From Arthrobacter sp. ov118 (GTDB taxonomy: Bacteria; Actinomycetota; Actinomycetes; Actinomycetales; Micrococcaceae), in contig NZ_FPAY01000006.1 of the NCBI RefSeq assembly GCF_900116495.1, positions 205,118 to 269,117 of the forward strand: 64,000 nucleotides of DNA, given 5' to 3'. The translations under genes were made by a program, and so were the position numbers. This document shows positions 24,276-33,250 of this stretch, one piece after another. Positions within the stretch are counted from its first letter, which is position 1. The number at the start of each line of letters is the position of its first letter. The notes under the pieces are model-generated. The model saw only the letters and a program-made list of their open reading frames with translations. It was not told the DNA's origin and did no database searches.

Positions 24276-24558
24276 TTTCGACCTTTCTAATCGGATTGAC
24301 TACATATTGGCAGCATTTAAGTGGCCTAGTTGCAATGGCTGGCCCAACGAATGTTCTTGCGCAGTGCAGCTAGTTGCTCTTGATCCTCTACCGACGTGCT
24401 CGTGAACAAAGGCTCGCCGCTTCAGATGAAGACGAACTTCTTGGGAGCCTCTCAAGATCACGCGAGTGATTCTCCCTGTGATTTGCAGCAGCATTCCACG
24501 GCGCTTCGTCATCGTGGCATCCACACTACAAACGTCGCGATTGGTCCGGTCGACACTA
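24276..24558. other. Intergenic stretch without recognisable gene
   Basis: Between the NYN gene start and the SulP stop no frame has a ribosome site or coding features. It presumably contains the NYN promoter, but no clear boxes were seen. Confidence 0.4.
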
Positions 24559-26289
24559 CTACTCCTCTCCATCCTCCCGTTGGAACGCCCTAACGGCTTC
24601 GCTCACTGTCGGGTAGAAATGATCGGGAGAGAAGCGGGCGCCCATGCCGTACTGCAGCAATCTGTCTTTGACCGGACCTTTGAGCTCGGCGAACACCAGG
24701 TCCACGCCGTGCCGGTCCAGCCATTCGTCAAGCTGCACCAACTCGTCCAGTGCGGTCGTGTCGATTCCCGTGACTGGTTCTGCCGCCAGCACCACGCGTT
24801 CTGTGCCGTCCGCCGCCTGATCCAGTTCGCTGCGAACGAAGGACCCCAGCAAGGCTCCGTTGCCGAAGAACAGCGGTGCGTCGAAGCGCAGGATCAACAG
24901 GCCGGGAATGCGTTCCCCTTCCGGATGACGGCTCACGTCGTGGAACCCCGGTACCCCGGGCACGTCCACCAGTTCAGCACGGTATGGGTCCCAGGCCCGC
25001 CGTAAGAAGTCCAGAATTGCCAAGCCGATGGCAACGGCGATGCCCGGGAGGACGCCCAATATGGCAACCCCCAGGAATGCCGCTAGCATCACCAACGATT
25101 CACTCCGGCTCATGCCGATGAGCCGTCGCACGCCGGCCGGGTCGGCTATGGCTGCGGCTGCGGCGATGACAATGGCGGCAAGGGTTGTGGCCGGAAGGAA
25201 CTCGGTGACGCCGGGCGCCACGACCATGAAGCCGAGCACCAATACTGCGCCTACGGCCCCCGTGAGCTGGGATTTCGCCCCGGACTCGACTGCCACCGGG
25301 GTGCGGGACGTGCTGGCCGACACCGGGAAGCCACCCAATAGCCCGGTAGCAGCGTTCGCCGCACCCAAGGCTGCCATTTCATGGTTGCCGGACACCCTGC
25401 CGTCCTCTGCGGCCGCCAAGGATTGGGACAGGGTTCCGGTATCAACGAAGACGATGAGGGCGATCCCGGCGGCGGCGGGCAACAGTGTCATGACGTCGGC
25501 CCAGGAAATTCCGCCCAGAGCCGGTGCAGGGAGCCCCTGAGGGAGGGCACCTGTGACCTTCAAACGGTCCTGGAGTCCCAGCATGGCCACGGCGATGCAG
25601 GACACAACTACCGCGATGAGCACGCCCGGAACCTTCCATTTCAGCCGGCGGGGAACCCAGATGAGCGCCAGCGAGACCAAGCCGAGCAATAGTGCCGTCA
25701 TATTGGTCTCGCCGGCAAGCACCTTCGGCACGGCGGCGATGAGTTTTTCCCAGGGTGTGCTGCCTTCCACGGAGATCCCCAGGAGAGTGGGAAGCTGGGA
25801 CACAGCCACCAGCAAGGCGATGCCGTTGAGATAGCCGAGCCGGATGGGCTTGGACAACAGTCCAGTGACGATTCCCAACCTCAGCACTGAACCGAACAGC
25901 AAGATGCCGCCAATCAGTATGGCCAAGAGACCTGCCAGGGCCACGGATCTCTGCTCGTTATCCGCGGCCAAGGGAACCAAGGCTGCTACGATCATCGGCG
26001 CGAGCGCGGAATCCGGGCCTAGCACCAGCACACGCGATGGCCCGACTGCTGCGTAGACAAGCAGGGGCACTATCGTCGCGTACAGGCCGGTCACCGGTGG
26101 AAGGCCGGCGGCCTGGGCGTACGCCATGCCGGCGGGGACCAAGATCGCGAAGAGGGCGGTGCCGGCCACCAGGTCGTGGCGCAACCACTCAATTCTGTAG
26201 CCACGCAGGGCTGGGGGGACCGCCCAGAATGGGATCTTTCCGGATCGGCGCATCTTCCGATCATGTCCCATCATGGCCCTGCTCGCCAT
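24559..26289 (-). CDS. SulP-family anion transporter with STAS domain
   Basis: 576 residues. About 10-14 membrane segments follow RGYRIEWLRHDLVAGTALFA, then ILVPAGMAYAQAAGLPPVTG (SulP signature) and VLVLGPDSALAPMIVAAL. FVDTGTLSQSLAAAEDGRVS and GGFPVSASTSRTPVAVESGA correspond to the conserved TM8 region. The cytoplasmic C-terminal STAS domain (about 445-570) contains LLILRFDAPLFFGNGALL and LAAEPVTGIDTTALDELVQL. Such proteins import sulfate, bicarbonate or dicarboxylates; the substrate is not evident here, as no cysteine or carbonic anhydrase gene is adjacent. Confidence 0.92.
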   Translation of the reverse strand: MASRAMMGHDRKMRRSGKIPFWAVPPALRGYRIEWLRHDLVAGTALFAILVPAGMAYAQAAGLPPVTGLYATIVPLLVYAAVGPSRVLVLGPDSALAPMIVAALVPLAADNEQRSVALAGLLAILIGGILLFGSVLRLGIVTGLLSKPIRLGYLNGIALLVAVSQLPTLLGISVEGSTPWEKLIAAVPKVLAGETNMTALLLGLVSLALIWVPRRLKWKVPGVLIAVVVSCIAVAMLGLQDRLKVTGALPQGLPAPALGGISWADVMTLLPAAAGIALIVFVDTGTLSQSLAAAEDGRVSGNHEMAALGAANAATGLLGGFPVSASTSRTPVAVESGAKSQLTGAVGAVLVLGFMVVAPGVTEFLPATTLAAIVIAAAAAIADPAGVRRLIGMSRSESLVMLAAFLGVAILGVLPGIAVAIGLAILDFLRRAWDPYRAELVDVPGVPGFHDVSRHPEGERIPGLLILRFDAPLFFGNGALLGSFVRSELDQAADGTERVVLAAEPVTGIDTTALDELVQLDEWLDRHGVDLVFAELKGPVKDRLLQYGMGARFSPDHFYPTVSEAVRAFQREDGEE

Positions 26290-26302
26290 CCATATTCATG
26301 AG

Positions 26303-26334
26303 CAACGACGGCGGAATCCCGCCTCCATCTCGCA
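26303..26334 (-). repeat. HNH-gene relic, copy D (internal segment)
   Basis: A 32-bp stretch around GCGGAATCCCGCCTCCATCT, identical to 32296-32327 inside the HNH fragment, where it encodes EMEAGFRRRC. It lies between the SulP start and the DUF998 stop, with no flanking HNH sequence. Confidence 0.65.
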
Positions 26335-26362
26335 CTGGCCGCCGGCAGGGCTGGCCCTGGGA

Positions 26363-27124
26363 TTACCGCTCCGCTGGTGGCGTGTTTTCCCCGCTATCCC
26401 GGTATTGGTGGCGCAGGCGGGAGGCGACGGTGAAGATCCAAGCCATGAACGTCACCAGGAGGATCCGCTGCACCAAGCCTTTCCATTCAAACAGTCCGCT
26501 ATCGGGCTGCTGGCTCGTCTTGAGCAGGACGACCCCGAGAATGAGAACAACACCTGCGGCCAACGTCCACCCAGCCATGGGGTGCCAGACCGCATCCCTG
26601 CGGAAGCGCCGGTAGAAGACGAAGCAGATGAGGGGCGCGCACGTGAAGACGAGGGCACCGAAGACGCCGTGCACGATGCCGCTAATGCTGGCTTGCTCGA
26701 ACATCGCCGACCGGTCGGTGGTAAATGGTCCGGACACAATCAGGCTGGCTCCGAGGATCTGCACAAGGACCGGTCCGGCCCGGGAAGCCGCGCCGGTGCT
26801 GAAATGAGCCGCGAGGCCGCGGCCGAACGCCAGCACCAAGGTGCCGGTTAGCACGAAGTTTAGGATCTGGACCCAGCCGAAGGGGCCAAGCGACAACTCG
26901 CTGACGAACATGCTGGCTGACGAGTAGCCGGGCTGCAGCCATCCGAGAACAGTAAAGACAGACACGAAAAGGACCGCACCGGTCATCCCCGCCACCGCGG
27001 CCAGCTCGACGCGCCGACGCCCGGCTGCTGTCTGGGGAACAACGCGTGACACCACATGGTGAAGTCTACGGTTCGACGCAGACGCCGTAAGGCGTGCCTC
27101 CGGCATGGTCACGAGTTGCTGCAC
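26363..27124 (-). CDS. DUF998-family membrane protein
   Basis: 253 residues, six hydrophobic segments: AAVAGMTGAVLFVSVFTVLG, WVQILNFVLTGTLVLAFGRG, GPVLVQILGASLIVSGPFTT, GIVHGVFGALVFTCAPLICF, MAGWTLAAGVVLILGVVLLK and QRILLVTFMAWIFTVASRL. The early motif GWLQPGYSSASMFVSELSLG is characteristic of DUF998, a family of unknown function. Several upstream Met codons are possible starts. It lies 65 bp beyond the APC permease stop on the same strand and might belong to that transcript. Confidence 0.85.
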   Translation of the reverse strand: MQQLVTMPEARLTASASNRRLHHVVSRVVPQTAAGRRRVELAAVAGMTGAVLFVSVFTVLGWLQPGYSSASMFVSELSLGPFGWVQILNFVLTGTLVLAFGRGLAAHFSTGAASRAGPVLVQILGASLIVSGPFTTDRSAMFEQASISGIVHGVFGALVFTCAPLICFVFYRRFRRDAVWHPMAGWTLAAGVVLILGVVLLKTSQQPDSGLFEWKGLVQRILLVTFMAWIFTVASRLRHQYRDSGENTPPAER

Positions 27125-27188
27125 GGTTCAGAAACCCCAGGCACCAGCCGGAAGCTGTGCCCCGACGCCGATGTTCACCGGCGGCCCT

Positions 27189-29168
27189 TCACCCTACGTG
27201 GATGCGCGGACGACGCGCGGGGTCAGATTCGTGCTTCCGGAGGATTTCCCGCACAACCGGTGGCGTGTCGCCGCGGCCCAGGAGGAGATAGCGCATCAGG
27301 TGGGCCAAGGGGTTGCCTTCTGACCATTCGAAGTACGCGTGCGGGATGACGCCGGCGGTGTCCCTGAGGGCCAGGAGGACCGCGGCGATGGCGTTGGGGG
27401 CGGCCGGGCTCTCGACCCGGAGGATGCGGTGGCCGTCGACGTCGACACCGTGCACATCGAGGGTCCCGGCAAAGTTGGAGGGATCGATGATATCGATCTC
27501 GAGGAAGATCACGTCAGCAGTCCCGGGTACGGCGTTCTGGCCCCGCTGCTCGTATTCCTTCGCGGTGTACTCCTGGCTGTCACCCGCCTGGCGGCGGTTG
27601 GCGATCAGGTTTAGGGCGCCGTCGTAGTCCAGGGAGTCGGCGATGAAGCGCCGCGCGTTCTCATCGAACCTGATCAGATCCGCACGAAGTTCCGTGGTCC
27701 GCGCCACCCGGGAAATCAGCGAAATCGCGATGATCCCGAGGATGAAGAAGGCAGAAATGGCTAGGCCATCAGGCTTCTCGATGACATTCGCGGCCAGCGC
27801 GTAAAGCAGGATCAGTGTAAGCAGTGCGAAACCGGAGGCGGCCAGCCGCTGGCGTCGCCTGAGGGCCGAGATCGTGACGGCTATGGAACCGGAGACCATC
27901 ATGGCCAAAATGCCGGTGGCGTACGCGCCGGCCTGGGCGTTGACATCGGCATTGAAGCCGATGGTGATCAGGACGCTCACGGCCGTGTAAACAAGGACCA
28001 CGGGGCGCACTGCCCGCCCCCATTCGGGGGCCATGCCATAGGCCGGCAGGTAGCGCGGGACGATGTTGATCAGCCCCGCCATGGCCGAGGCGCCGGCAAA
28101 CCACAGAATCAGGATGCTGCTGATGTCATAGACCGTCCCGAAAGTGTTGCCCAGTTGCTCGTGCGCCAGGAAGGCCAGGGCCCGTCCGCTGGCCTCGCCG
28201 CCGGGTTCAAAGGCTTCCGCCGGGATCAGGACAGTGGTGACGAAGCTGCTGCCCAGGAGATAGACGCTCATGATGGCAGCGGCAGTCGTCAGCAGCTTGC
28301 GGGTGTTCCGCACCCTGGACGCGAGCCGCTCCTCGGGCGTCGTCCCCTTGGATGCCACCAGCGGCATCATGCTCACGCCGGTTTCGAATCCGGAGAGCCC
28401 CAGGACCAGCAGCGGAAAGGCAATCAAAGCCGGACCCACGATGTCCGCGAGACCGCCCCTTGAGCTCAGCAGCCCGGTCCAGGAGTCCAGCGCCGACGGA
28501 TCGCTGATGATCTGGGCGACGCCGGCGCTGATGACCACGGCGTTCAGGAGCAGGAACACCGCCACCAGGGGAATCGCCACCACCACGGCTTCACTGAATC
28601 CGAGGAGGAACACCCCGCCCAGTATCAGCAGCAGCACCACGGTGATAAGGACCGCTTTGCCTTCAAGGGCATCGTGAAGGAAAGGGTTCTCCAGCATGTG
28701 CACGGTGGCATCGGCCGACGACAGCGTGATCGTGATGATCCAGGACGTCGCCACAAAGCCCAACAGGATCAGGACAAACAGCTTCCCCCGCCAGAACGGC
28801 AGGAGGTTTTCCAGCATCGCCACCGAACCTTGTCCGTGCGGGCTTTCCTGCGCGACCCGCCGGTACATGGGCAGCATTCCCAGGAGGGTGAGAGCCACAA
28901 TCAGCAAAGTGGCGAGCGGGGCCACGGCGCCGGCGGCGAGGGCAGCGATGGCCGGCAGGTAGGACAGCGTGGAGAAGTAATCGACGCCGGTCAGGCACAT
29001 GACTTTCCACCACGCCTGCGGCGGGGTGTGGTCTTCGGGGCTCTCCGGCCCTATTACCGGCTGGACCCGGTGTTTGAGCAGCCACCGTACCAGGCTGTTT
29101 GCGCTGTCGGCCTGCGGAACCGGCCGTCTGACTTCTGCCGGAATGCTCACTCGGCCTGTGTCGCTCAT
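27189..29168 (-). CDS. APC-superfamily permease with long C-terminal extension
   Basis: 659 residues from the ATG at 29168, behind a GAGGAG ribosome site; the frame remains open upstream to 29594 without coding character. About twelve membrane segments are visible, e.g. YLPAIAALAAGAVAPLATLL, VLITVVLLLILGGVFLLGF, IVGPALIAFPLLVLGLSGFE, ISSILILWFAGASAMAGLIN and LAISAFFILGIIAISLISRV. A soluble C-terminal domain of about 170 residues includes NARRFIADSLDYDGALNLIA, DVIFLEIDIIDPSNFAGTLD and AYFEWSEGNPLAHLMRYLLL. This resembles large actinobacterial amino acid/cation permeases with a regulatory tail; the substrate is unknown. Confidence 0.85.
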   Translation of the reverse strand: MSDTGRVSIPAEVRRPVPQADSANSLVRWLLKHRVQPVIGPESPEDHTPPQAWWKVMCLTGVDYFSTLSYLPAIAALAAGAVAPLATLLIVALTLLGMLPMYRRVAQESPHGQGSVAMLENLLPFWRGKLFVLILLGFVATSWIITITLSSADATVHMLENPFLHDALEGKAVLITVVLLLILGGVFLLGFSEAVVVAIPLVAVFLLLNAVVISAGVAQIISDPSALDSWTGLLSSRGGLADIVGPALIAFPLLVLGLSGFETGVSMMPLVASKGTTPEERLASRVRNTRKLLTTAAAIMSVYLLGSSFVTTVLIPAEAFEPGGEASGRALAFLAHEQLGNTFGTVYDISSILILWFAGASAMAGLINIVPRYLPAYGMAPEWGRAVRPVVLVYTAVSVLITIGFNADVNAQAGAYATGILAMMVSGSIAVTISALRRRQRLAASGFALLTLILLYALAANVIEKPDGLAISAFFILGIIAISLISRVARTTELRADLIRFDENARRFIADSLDYDGALNLIANRRQAGDSQEYTAKEYEQRGQNAVPGTADVIFLEIDIIDPSNFAGTLDVHGVDVDGHRILRVESPAAPNAIAAVLLALRDTAGVIPHAYFEWSEGNPLAHLMRYLLLGRGDTPPVVREILRKHESDPARRPRIHVG

Positions 29169-29402
29169 TTGCGTCTCCTCATATTGCGCGGGGGCGCAGC
29201 TCATCCAAAATGTCCGATACCTCGGCAATTCACCGTAGATTCCCGGGCCGTCGACGCCGGGCGTTCCGGCAGTTTCTTGACGGTTTCTTAACGCTTTCTT
29301 AACGCCCGCGCCGGGCTGTCGCGCCCTCTTGGCGCTGCGAGGTTTAGGGCAGCTCTCGGCGTGCACCGACAAGCACGTCCGCCCCGGACGGGACGTAAGC
29401 GA

Positions 29403-29442
29403 GCCGCCGTCGTTCCAGTTTTTCCTGCTGTGGAGGCGAGGG
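29403..29442 (-). repeat. HNH-endonuclease 3'-end relic, copy B
   Basis: Minus strand reads PSPPQQEKLERRRL, matching copies A (6239-6292) and C (32139-32193). It shares TTCCTGCTGTGGAGGCGAGG exactly. It lies upstream of the APC gene and just before the Imm-5-like gene. Confidence 0.7.
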
Positions 29443-29463
29443 CCCGCGTGCGAAAATGCTGGC

Positions 29464-30021
29464 ATGCCGTCCCCGCAGTCACTGAGCGAAGCTGATCGCC
29501 GCCTCGTCGCAACGTGGGCGGCGGACTGTGCTGAGCGGGTCCTGGTCCTGTTCGAGACGGAGGCTCCGACAGACGGTCGACCACGTGATGCCATCGCTCG
29601 TGCCCGGGCGTTTGCTCAGGGTGAACTTGATGCCGCCGGTGAAATTCGCCGGCGCTTCGTTGCTGGTCGTGCCGCGCACGCAGTGAGCTCCCCTGCGGCT
29701 GTGGCGGCCGCCCGGGCTGCTGGACAAGCTGCCGGGGTCGCTCACATGGGCGCGCACGCTCTCGGCGCAGCCGCCTACGCCGCGAAAGCGGCCGGGCTGG
29801 CCGCTCCGGATCAGCCCACGGCCACCTCCGACGAGATCTCCTGGCAACTCGAGCACATGAACGCCCAAGTGAGGGCGGCGCTTCAGCAGTTGCCACCAGT
29901 TGGTGAAGACTCCGCGGGCCCGCTCGGTTCCGGACTTCTCGCGTCGGGCCTTCTCGGGTCAATCATTCGGAAGATTCAGGCCGCAATGGACAGTATCCCG
30001 CCACAGGAGGGCGCTAGGTAG
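29464..30021 (+). CDS. Imm-5-like putative immunity-type protein
   Basis: 185 residues, very Ala-rich and helical. LSEADRRLVATWAADCAERV, then LVLFETEAPTDGRPRDAIAR and ARAFAQGELDA match a family usually annotated as putative immunity protein (Imm-5-like). The rest is helical repeats (HAVSSPAAVAAARAAGQAAG, HALGAAAYAAKAAGLAAPD) and a C-terminal GLLGSIIRKIQAAMDSIP. No toxin gene is adjacent, and the immunity label of this family is itself a prediction. The ATG at 29464 has no strong ribosome site. Copy B of the HNH relic lies just upstream. Confidence 0.6.
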   Translation: MPSPQSLSEADRRLVATWAADCAERVLVLFETEAPTDGRPRDAIARARAFAQGELDAAGEIRRRFVAGRAAHAVSSPAAVAAARAAGQAAGVAHMGAHALGAAAYAAKAAGLAAPDQPTATSDEISWQLEHMNAQVRAALQQLPPVGEDSAGPLGSGLLASGLLGSIIRKIQAAMDSIPPQEGAR

Positions 30022-30052
30022 GCGAACGCTCAGCGGGACGCGGCGGAAGATA

Positions 30053-30286
30053 TCAGCCGGCTGTCGGCTCCTCATCGTTGGCGACAGCCTCGATCCAATC
30101 CACAGCCTCGTCGGAAAGCTGGGGACCGTCTGCTGATTCGCCAGCCCACCACCCAGAATCGGTGGCGCCGCCCGTAACCGCCATGATGTCGGCGATGACA
30201 TGCGGCGGCAGCGGCTCGCCGTTGTGCGCAATGAGCCAGCCGCGTATTTCCGCATCGACCAGAGGCCACCACTCGAAGATGTTCAT
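30053..30286 (-). CDS. Small hypothetical acidic protein
   Basis: 77 residues from the ATG at 30286: MNIFEWWPLVDAEIRGWLIA, then HNGEPLPPHVIADIMAVTGG and a C-terminal SDEAVDWIEAVANDEEPTAG. The aromatic, acidic make-up and balanced codon use look like a genuine gene, but no family was recognised. It converges on the Imm-5-like gene, whose stop is 32 bp away. The frame upstream of this Met is Arg-rich and unlikely to be coding. Confidence 0.5.
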   Translation of the reverse strand: MNIFEWWPLVDAEIRGWLIAHNGEPLPPHVIADIMAVTGGATDSGWWAGESADGPQLSDEAVDWIEAVANDEEPTAG

Positions 30287-30497
30287 CGACGCAGTGTTGC
30301 ACCGACGAAGTCGTGTGTACAGATTCCGCCGGGCGGCGAGCTCCGGCAAAGGCGCCGGTTTACGAGCACGGCTTCCACGTCGGCGACGCCCCAGAGGTGT
30401 CCCGCAAGCGGATCCTTTACGGGGCGCCGCACCGTTGCGTCCAGCGGGCGTTATGGCTAGGCTTCCGGGACGCGTTGAAGCCGATAGAGTGCGCTTC

Positions 30498-31197
30498 ATG
30501 ACATTGGGGGATGCCACACCTAACCTTGCTCGCCGGCGGTGGGCGTTCCCTGCGGTGTGCGTGATGGTCGCGTCGCTGACGCTGCTGGTGTTCGGACTGT
30601 CCCAGGTGCCGGTGATCCAGCTGCTGCCTTGGTATGTGGCCGCTTATCTCCTGATTGAGGCGTGCATCTTCGTCCCGACCGGGAGGCTCCCGTCGCTGCG
30701 ACAGGCCGCGGCGTTCCTGCTGCCCGGCGTCCTGCTCGTCGCCCTGGCGCTGATGAACCTGGGCTTCTGGGCAGGAGGCTGGCTGCTCGGGCTCCCGGTG
30801 GGGCCTGCTGCTGAGCCGCTGGACGGCGGAGAACCGACTTCCCGGTGTGCAGGTCCTGAAGTTCTTGGGCCTGCTGGTGTTAGGCCTGCTCATCTTCACG
30901 TTCAACGTGGTCTTCGTTGTCTTCAGTTCCGGACTATTCCTGCTGCCGATCATTCCCCTGGTCCGCCTGGCCTACCCCGAGTACCGAGCCCGGACGTTGC
31001 AGGCAGTCGCGGAGGTTCTGCTGGGGGTCGCAGTGGTCGTGGTGGCCTTCGCGATTCCTTCCCTGGAAGGGTGGTGGTTTTCGCTCTGGATCTACGCTGG
31101 AGGGGCCGCGACTGCGGGACTCATGATCGCATTCTGGGCCCGTTGGCCCTCCCGCCGGTCCAGGCGCCTGCAGCTGAACGACGGCGCCATCGTCTAG
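30498..31197 (+). pseudogene. Putative membrane protein split by a frameshift
   Basis: The ATG at 30498 gives MTLGDATPNLARRRWAFPAV with hydrophobic segments VMVASLTLLVFGLSQVPVIQ, WYVAAYLLIEACIFVPTG and AFLLPGVLLVALALMNLGFW. After WLLGLPVG the frame turns Arg/Pro-rich. The membrane character continues in the next frame from about 30795: WGLLLSRWTAENRLPGVQVL, then GLLVLGLLIFTFNVVFVVFS and FAIPSLEGWWFSLWIYAGGA, ending at 31197. Together they would form a ~230-residue, roughly seven-segment protein. Alternatively the second half (GTG at 30847) is a separate gene. No family recognised. Confidence 0.5.
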
Positions 31198-31307
31198 CCC
31201 TGGCCGGGAGAGTACCCTCGGCGGTGCCCGGTGAAGGATCCTCCACCGGTCGCTGTTCTCGTCTACAGATATATGCTCCCGATTACGTGCTGGTTCATAA
31301 TCGGGGC

Positions 31308-31994
31308 ATGAGAGTGACGGGAATTCTCCCCGAAGACGCGCCCGACCCCCGTGTCGAGCAGGTAGAGCGCCTAAAACTCATGCCCATCCCGGTGATGGGA
31401 CTGGTGTCCCAGCCCTCGCTGGAGGACACGGATACCGTCAGTCTGGGATACGGTCAGGACGCTCGTGGATACAGTGAAATGACAGCGAGTGTCACCTATA
31501 CACTCTGGCGAAACCCGACTGACCGCTCAGACCCAATAAACCTCGCCGACCTCAACCAGCAGGCTAGCAAGGCGATCGAGGATGTTCCGCCATGGCCGCG
31601 ACCCGCGTGGCTGGTCGAGCAGGTGAAGCGAATGCGATACCCGCAGCTGTGGGAGGCCGTGCGAACTACCTGGCACCGTGGCCCATCCCAGCGTACTTCG
31701 GTCCGCAGCGTGCTGGTCGACCACGTCAACTACATTCTCATGAACCAGTACCGGCAGGAGCTCGGACTAAGCGACAACCCGTGGGGCCGACCCGCACCCG
31801 CAGTGACGGACCGGATGGTCAACGGTCAGGTCAATGTCTTCGTCAATGGAGTCGAAGTACCCGGCGCTGAAGTCGATACGGACCCATTTGTATACGGCAT
31901 CGGCGCGGAACTAGCAGGCGGCGGCGTCGTAACCGCCGTGCTTCCACGCGCCGAGCTCAAGCGCATTCAGGTCCAGTTCACCACTCGGGCGTAA
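31308..31994 (+). CDS. Hypothetical protein
   Basis: 228 residues from the ATG at 31308. Composition is typical of a soluble globular protein: LPEDAPDPRVEQVERLKLMP, GYSEMTASVTYTLWRNPTDR, WLVEQVKRMRYPQLWEAVRT, VRSVLVDHVNYILMNQYRQE, ending VFVNGVEVPGAEVDTDPFVY and LKRIQVQFTTRA. It is rich in Trp, Pro and Arg, with no membrane segment or signal peptide. The C-terminal part looks beta-rich. No homologous family was recognised and no ribosome site is obvious. It is followed by the HNH relic. Confidence 0.6.
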   Translation: MRVTGILPEDAPDPRVEQVERLKLMPIPVMGLVSQPSLEDTDTVSLGYGQDARGYSEMTASVTYTLWRNPTDRSDPINLADLNQQASKAIEDVPPWPRPAWLVEQVKRMRYPQLWEAVRTTWHRGPSQRTSVRSVLVDHVNYILMNQYRQELGLSDNPWGRPAPAVTDRMVNGQVNVFVNGVEVPGAEVDTDPFVYGIGAELAGGGVVTAVLPRAELKRIQVQFTTRA

Positions 31995-32084
31995 CGACCC
32001 GCATTTCGTGCCCGTAAGCCGGTCCGTCCACCGGTCGACCCCAAGGCTATCTACGGGCCCTTCCAAGGCCGACGATCCCCGGTC

Positions 32085-32369
32085 TTACGGATCCCCGTAA
32101 GCACCGCCCACAAAACTGCCCGGTGAAGGTGCCCTAAACCGCCGTCGTTCCAGTCGTTCCTGCTGTGGAGGCGAGGGGATCCGAGCCCCTTTCGCCCGGT
32201 TGCACCTGCTGCACGCGGCGACGAAGTTCTGCGAGCGCAGGGAGCCGTCCTTGGACCAGGAGTCGAAATGGTCGCCATGCTCTGCAGGACGGGAACAACG
32301 ACGGCGGAATCCCGCCTCCATCTCGCATGGCCGCCGACAAGCGGATCCCTCGAAGCGGGCCCTGGCCAC
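32085..32369 (-). pseudogene. HNH endonuclease fragment (copy C, most complete)
   Basis: About 60 codons retain an HNH core: CEMEAGFRRRCSRPAEHGDH, then FDSWSKDGSLRSQNFVAACS and RCNRAKGARIPSPPQQERLE. The GDHFDSWSKDG stretch provides the D/H metal-site part, and N-F-V-A-A-C-x-x-C-N-x-A-K-G the rest. The N-terminal region expected in such proteins is missing, and the frame begins within unrelated sequence, so this looks truncated. Its 3' end is the dispersed repeat seen at 6239-6292 and 29403-29442, and its middle is the 32-bp match at 26303-26334. Confidence 0.65.
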
Positions 32370-32481
32370 TGCCCCGCAAACGGGTTGGCTTGCGGGCAGT
32401 AGTTTTCGCCTCGCCGGCTAGTCCAGTTGTGTCCGCAGCTGAACACAATGTGGCATGGCCGAGGCGCTTCATCGTTCGCAG

Positions 32482-32543
32482 GCTGTGCCGCAAATGCCCG
32501 ATTGCTTCCCAGGGCTTGCTTGCCATCGTCCAGGCTCGACACT
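32482..32543. repeat. Short dispersed repeat, copy 2
   Basis: About 62 bp matching 22838-22897 (shared blocks GATTGCTTCCCAG, GCTTGCTTGC and CTCGACACT). It lies 34 bp upstream of the VOC gene, so it could carry regulatory sequence, but the other copy sits at a gene 3' end. Confidence 0.7.
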
Positions 32544-32577
32544 GGAGCTGATCGCTCCGCCTTGGTAGCTTCAACAC

Positions 32578-33015
32578 ATGGCCATCAAACTTGAGAACGT
32601 CGGTATAGCTGTTCGCGATATCGAAGCAGCAATCGCCTTTTTCACCGACCTCGGTCTCACGGTCGTCGGCCGTGAGACGGTCAGCGGCGAGTGGACCGAC
32701 ACAGCCGTCGGACTGGATGGCAACCACGCCAAGATTGCGATGCTTCAAACCCCGGACGGTCATGGCCGACTCGAGCTCTTCGAATACATCCATCCCCAAG
32801 CGATCGAGACGGACCCGACTCGTCCCAACGACATCGGCATGCACCGCGTGGCCTTCTCGGTCGACGACATCGACAAAGCCCTTGAGGTAGCTGCGAAGCA
32901 CGGATGCCATCCGCTGCGCGGTGTGGCGACCTACCAGGACATCTATAAGCTCACGTATCTCCGTGGCCCCAGCGGAATCCTCGTGATGCTCGCCGAGGAA
33001 CTGAAGAAAGATTGA
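32578..33015 (+). CDS. VOC (glyoxalase/bleomycin resistance) superfamily protein
   Basis: 145 residues. Two beta-alpha-beta-beta-beta halves: IKLENVGIAVRDIEAAIAFF then TDLGLTVVGRE, and DIGMHRVAFSVDDIDKALEV ending LRGPSGILVMLAEELKKD. Potential metal-site residues are in LELFEYIHP and GMHRVAF. The fold covers glyoxalase I, dioxygenases and antibiotic-binding proteins; the specific role is unknown. The ATG has no strong ribosome site. It is convergent with the FAD oxidoreductase gene. Confidence 0.85.
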   Translation: MAIKLENVGIAVRDIEAAIAFFTDLGLTVVGRETVSGEWTDTAVGLDGNHAKIAMLQTPDGHGRLELFEYIHPQAIETDPTRPNDIGMHRVAFSVDDIDKALEVAAKHGCHPLRGVATYQDIYKLTYLRGPSGILVMLAEELKKD

Positions 33016-33250
33016 CAGCACGACCGGCCGATTAGCCCGACGTTGCATTGCTTCAAGGCGACTGGGGACGAGTTGTCCGGTTTGGCCTCCACGGGTGGCG
33101 AGGAATGCTGCAACAGCCGCCTACGGCGCCGCACGGCCGCTGAAACGTGCATCACCAAACAGAGATGGTTAGGTCAAATTGGCCATGTGCACGTGCTTCT
33201 GGAGCGAGCCGTTCCGGAGCCGGCGTGGAAACGGCAGGTTGTACGAAGTC
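33016..33250. other. Short intergenic region between convergent genes
   Basis: No gene and no clear terminator hairpin were identified between the VOC stop and the FAD oxidoreductase stop. Confidence 0.35.

Noticed and set aside
24300..24572. A 90-codon minus-strand frame between the NYN and SulP genes
   Set aside because: No ribosome site, atypical composition and overlap with the SulP end; not supported as a gene.
31995..32577. Larger minus-strand frames across 32051-33048
   Set aside because: They read through the HNH fragment in the wrong frame and antisense to the VOC gene; only the HNH core frame shows a family motif.
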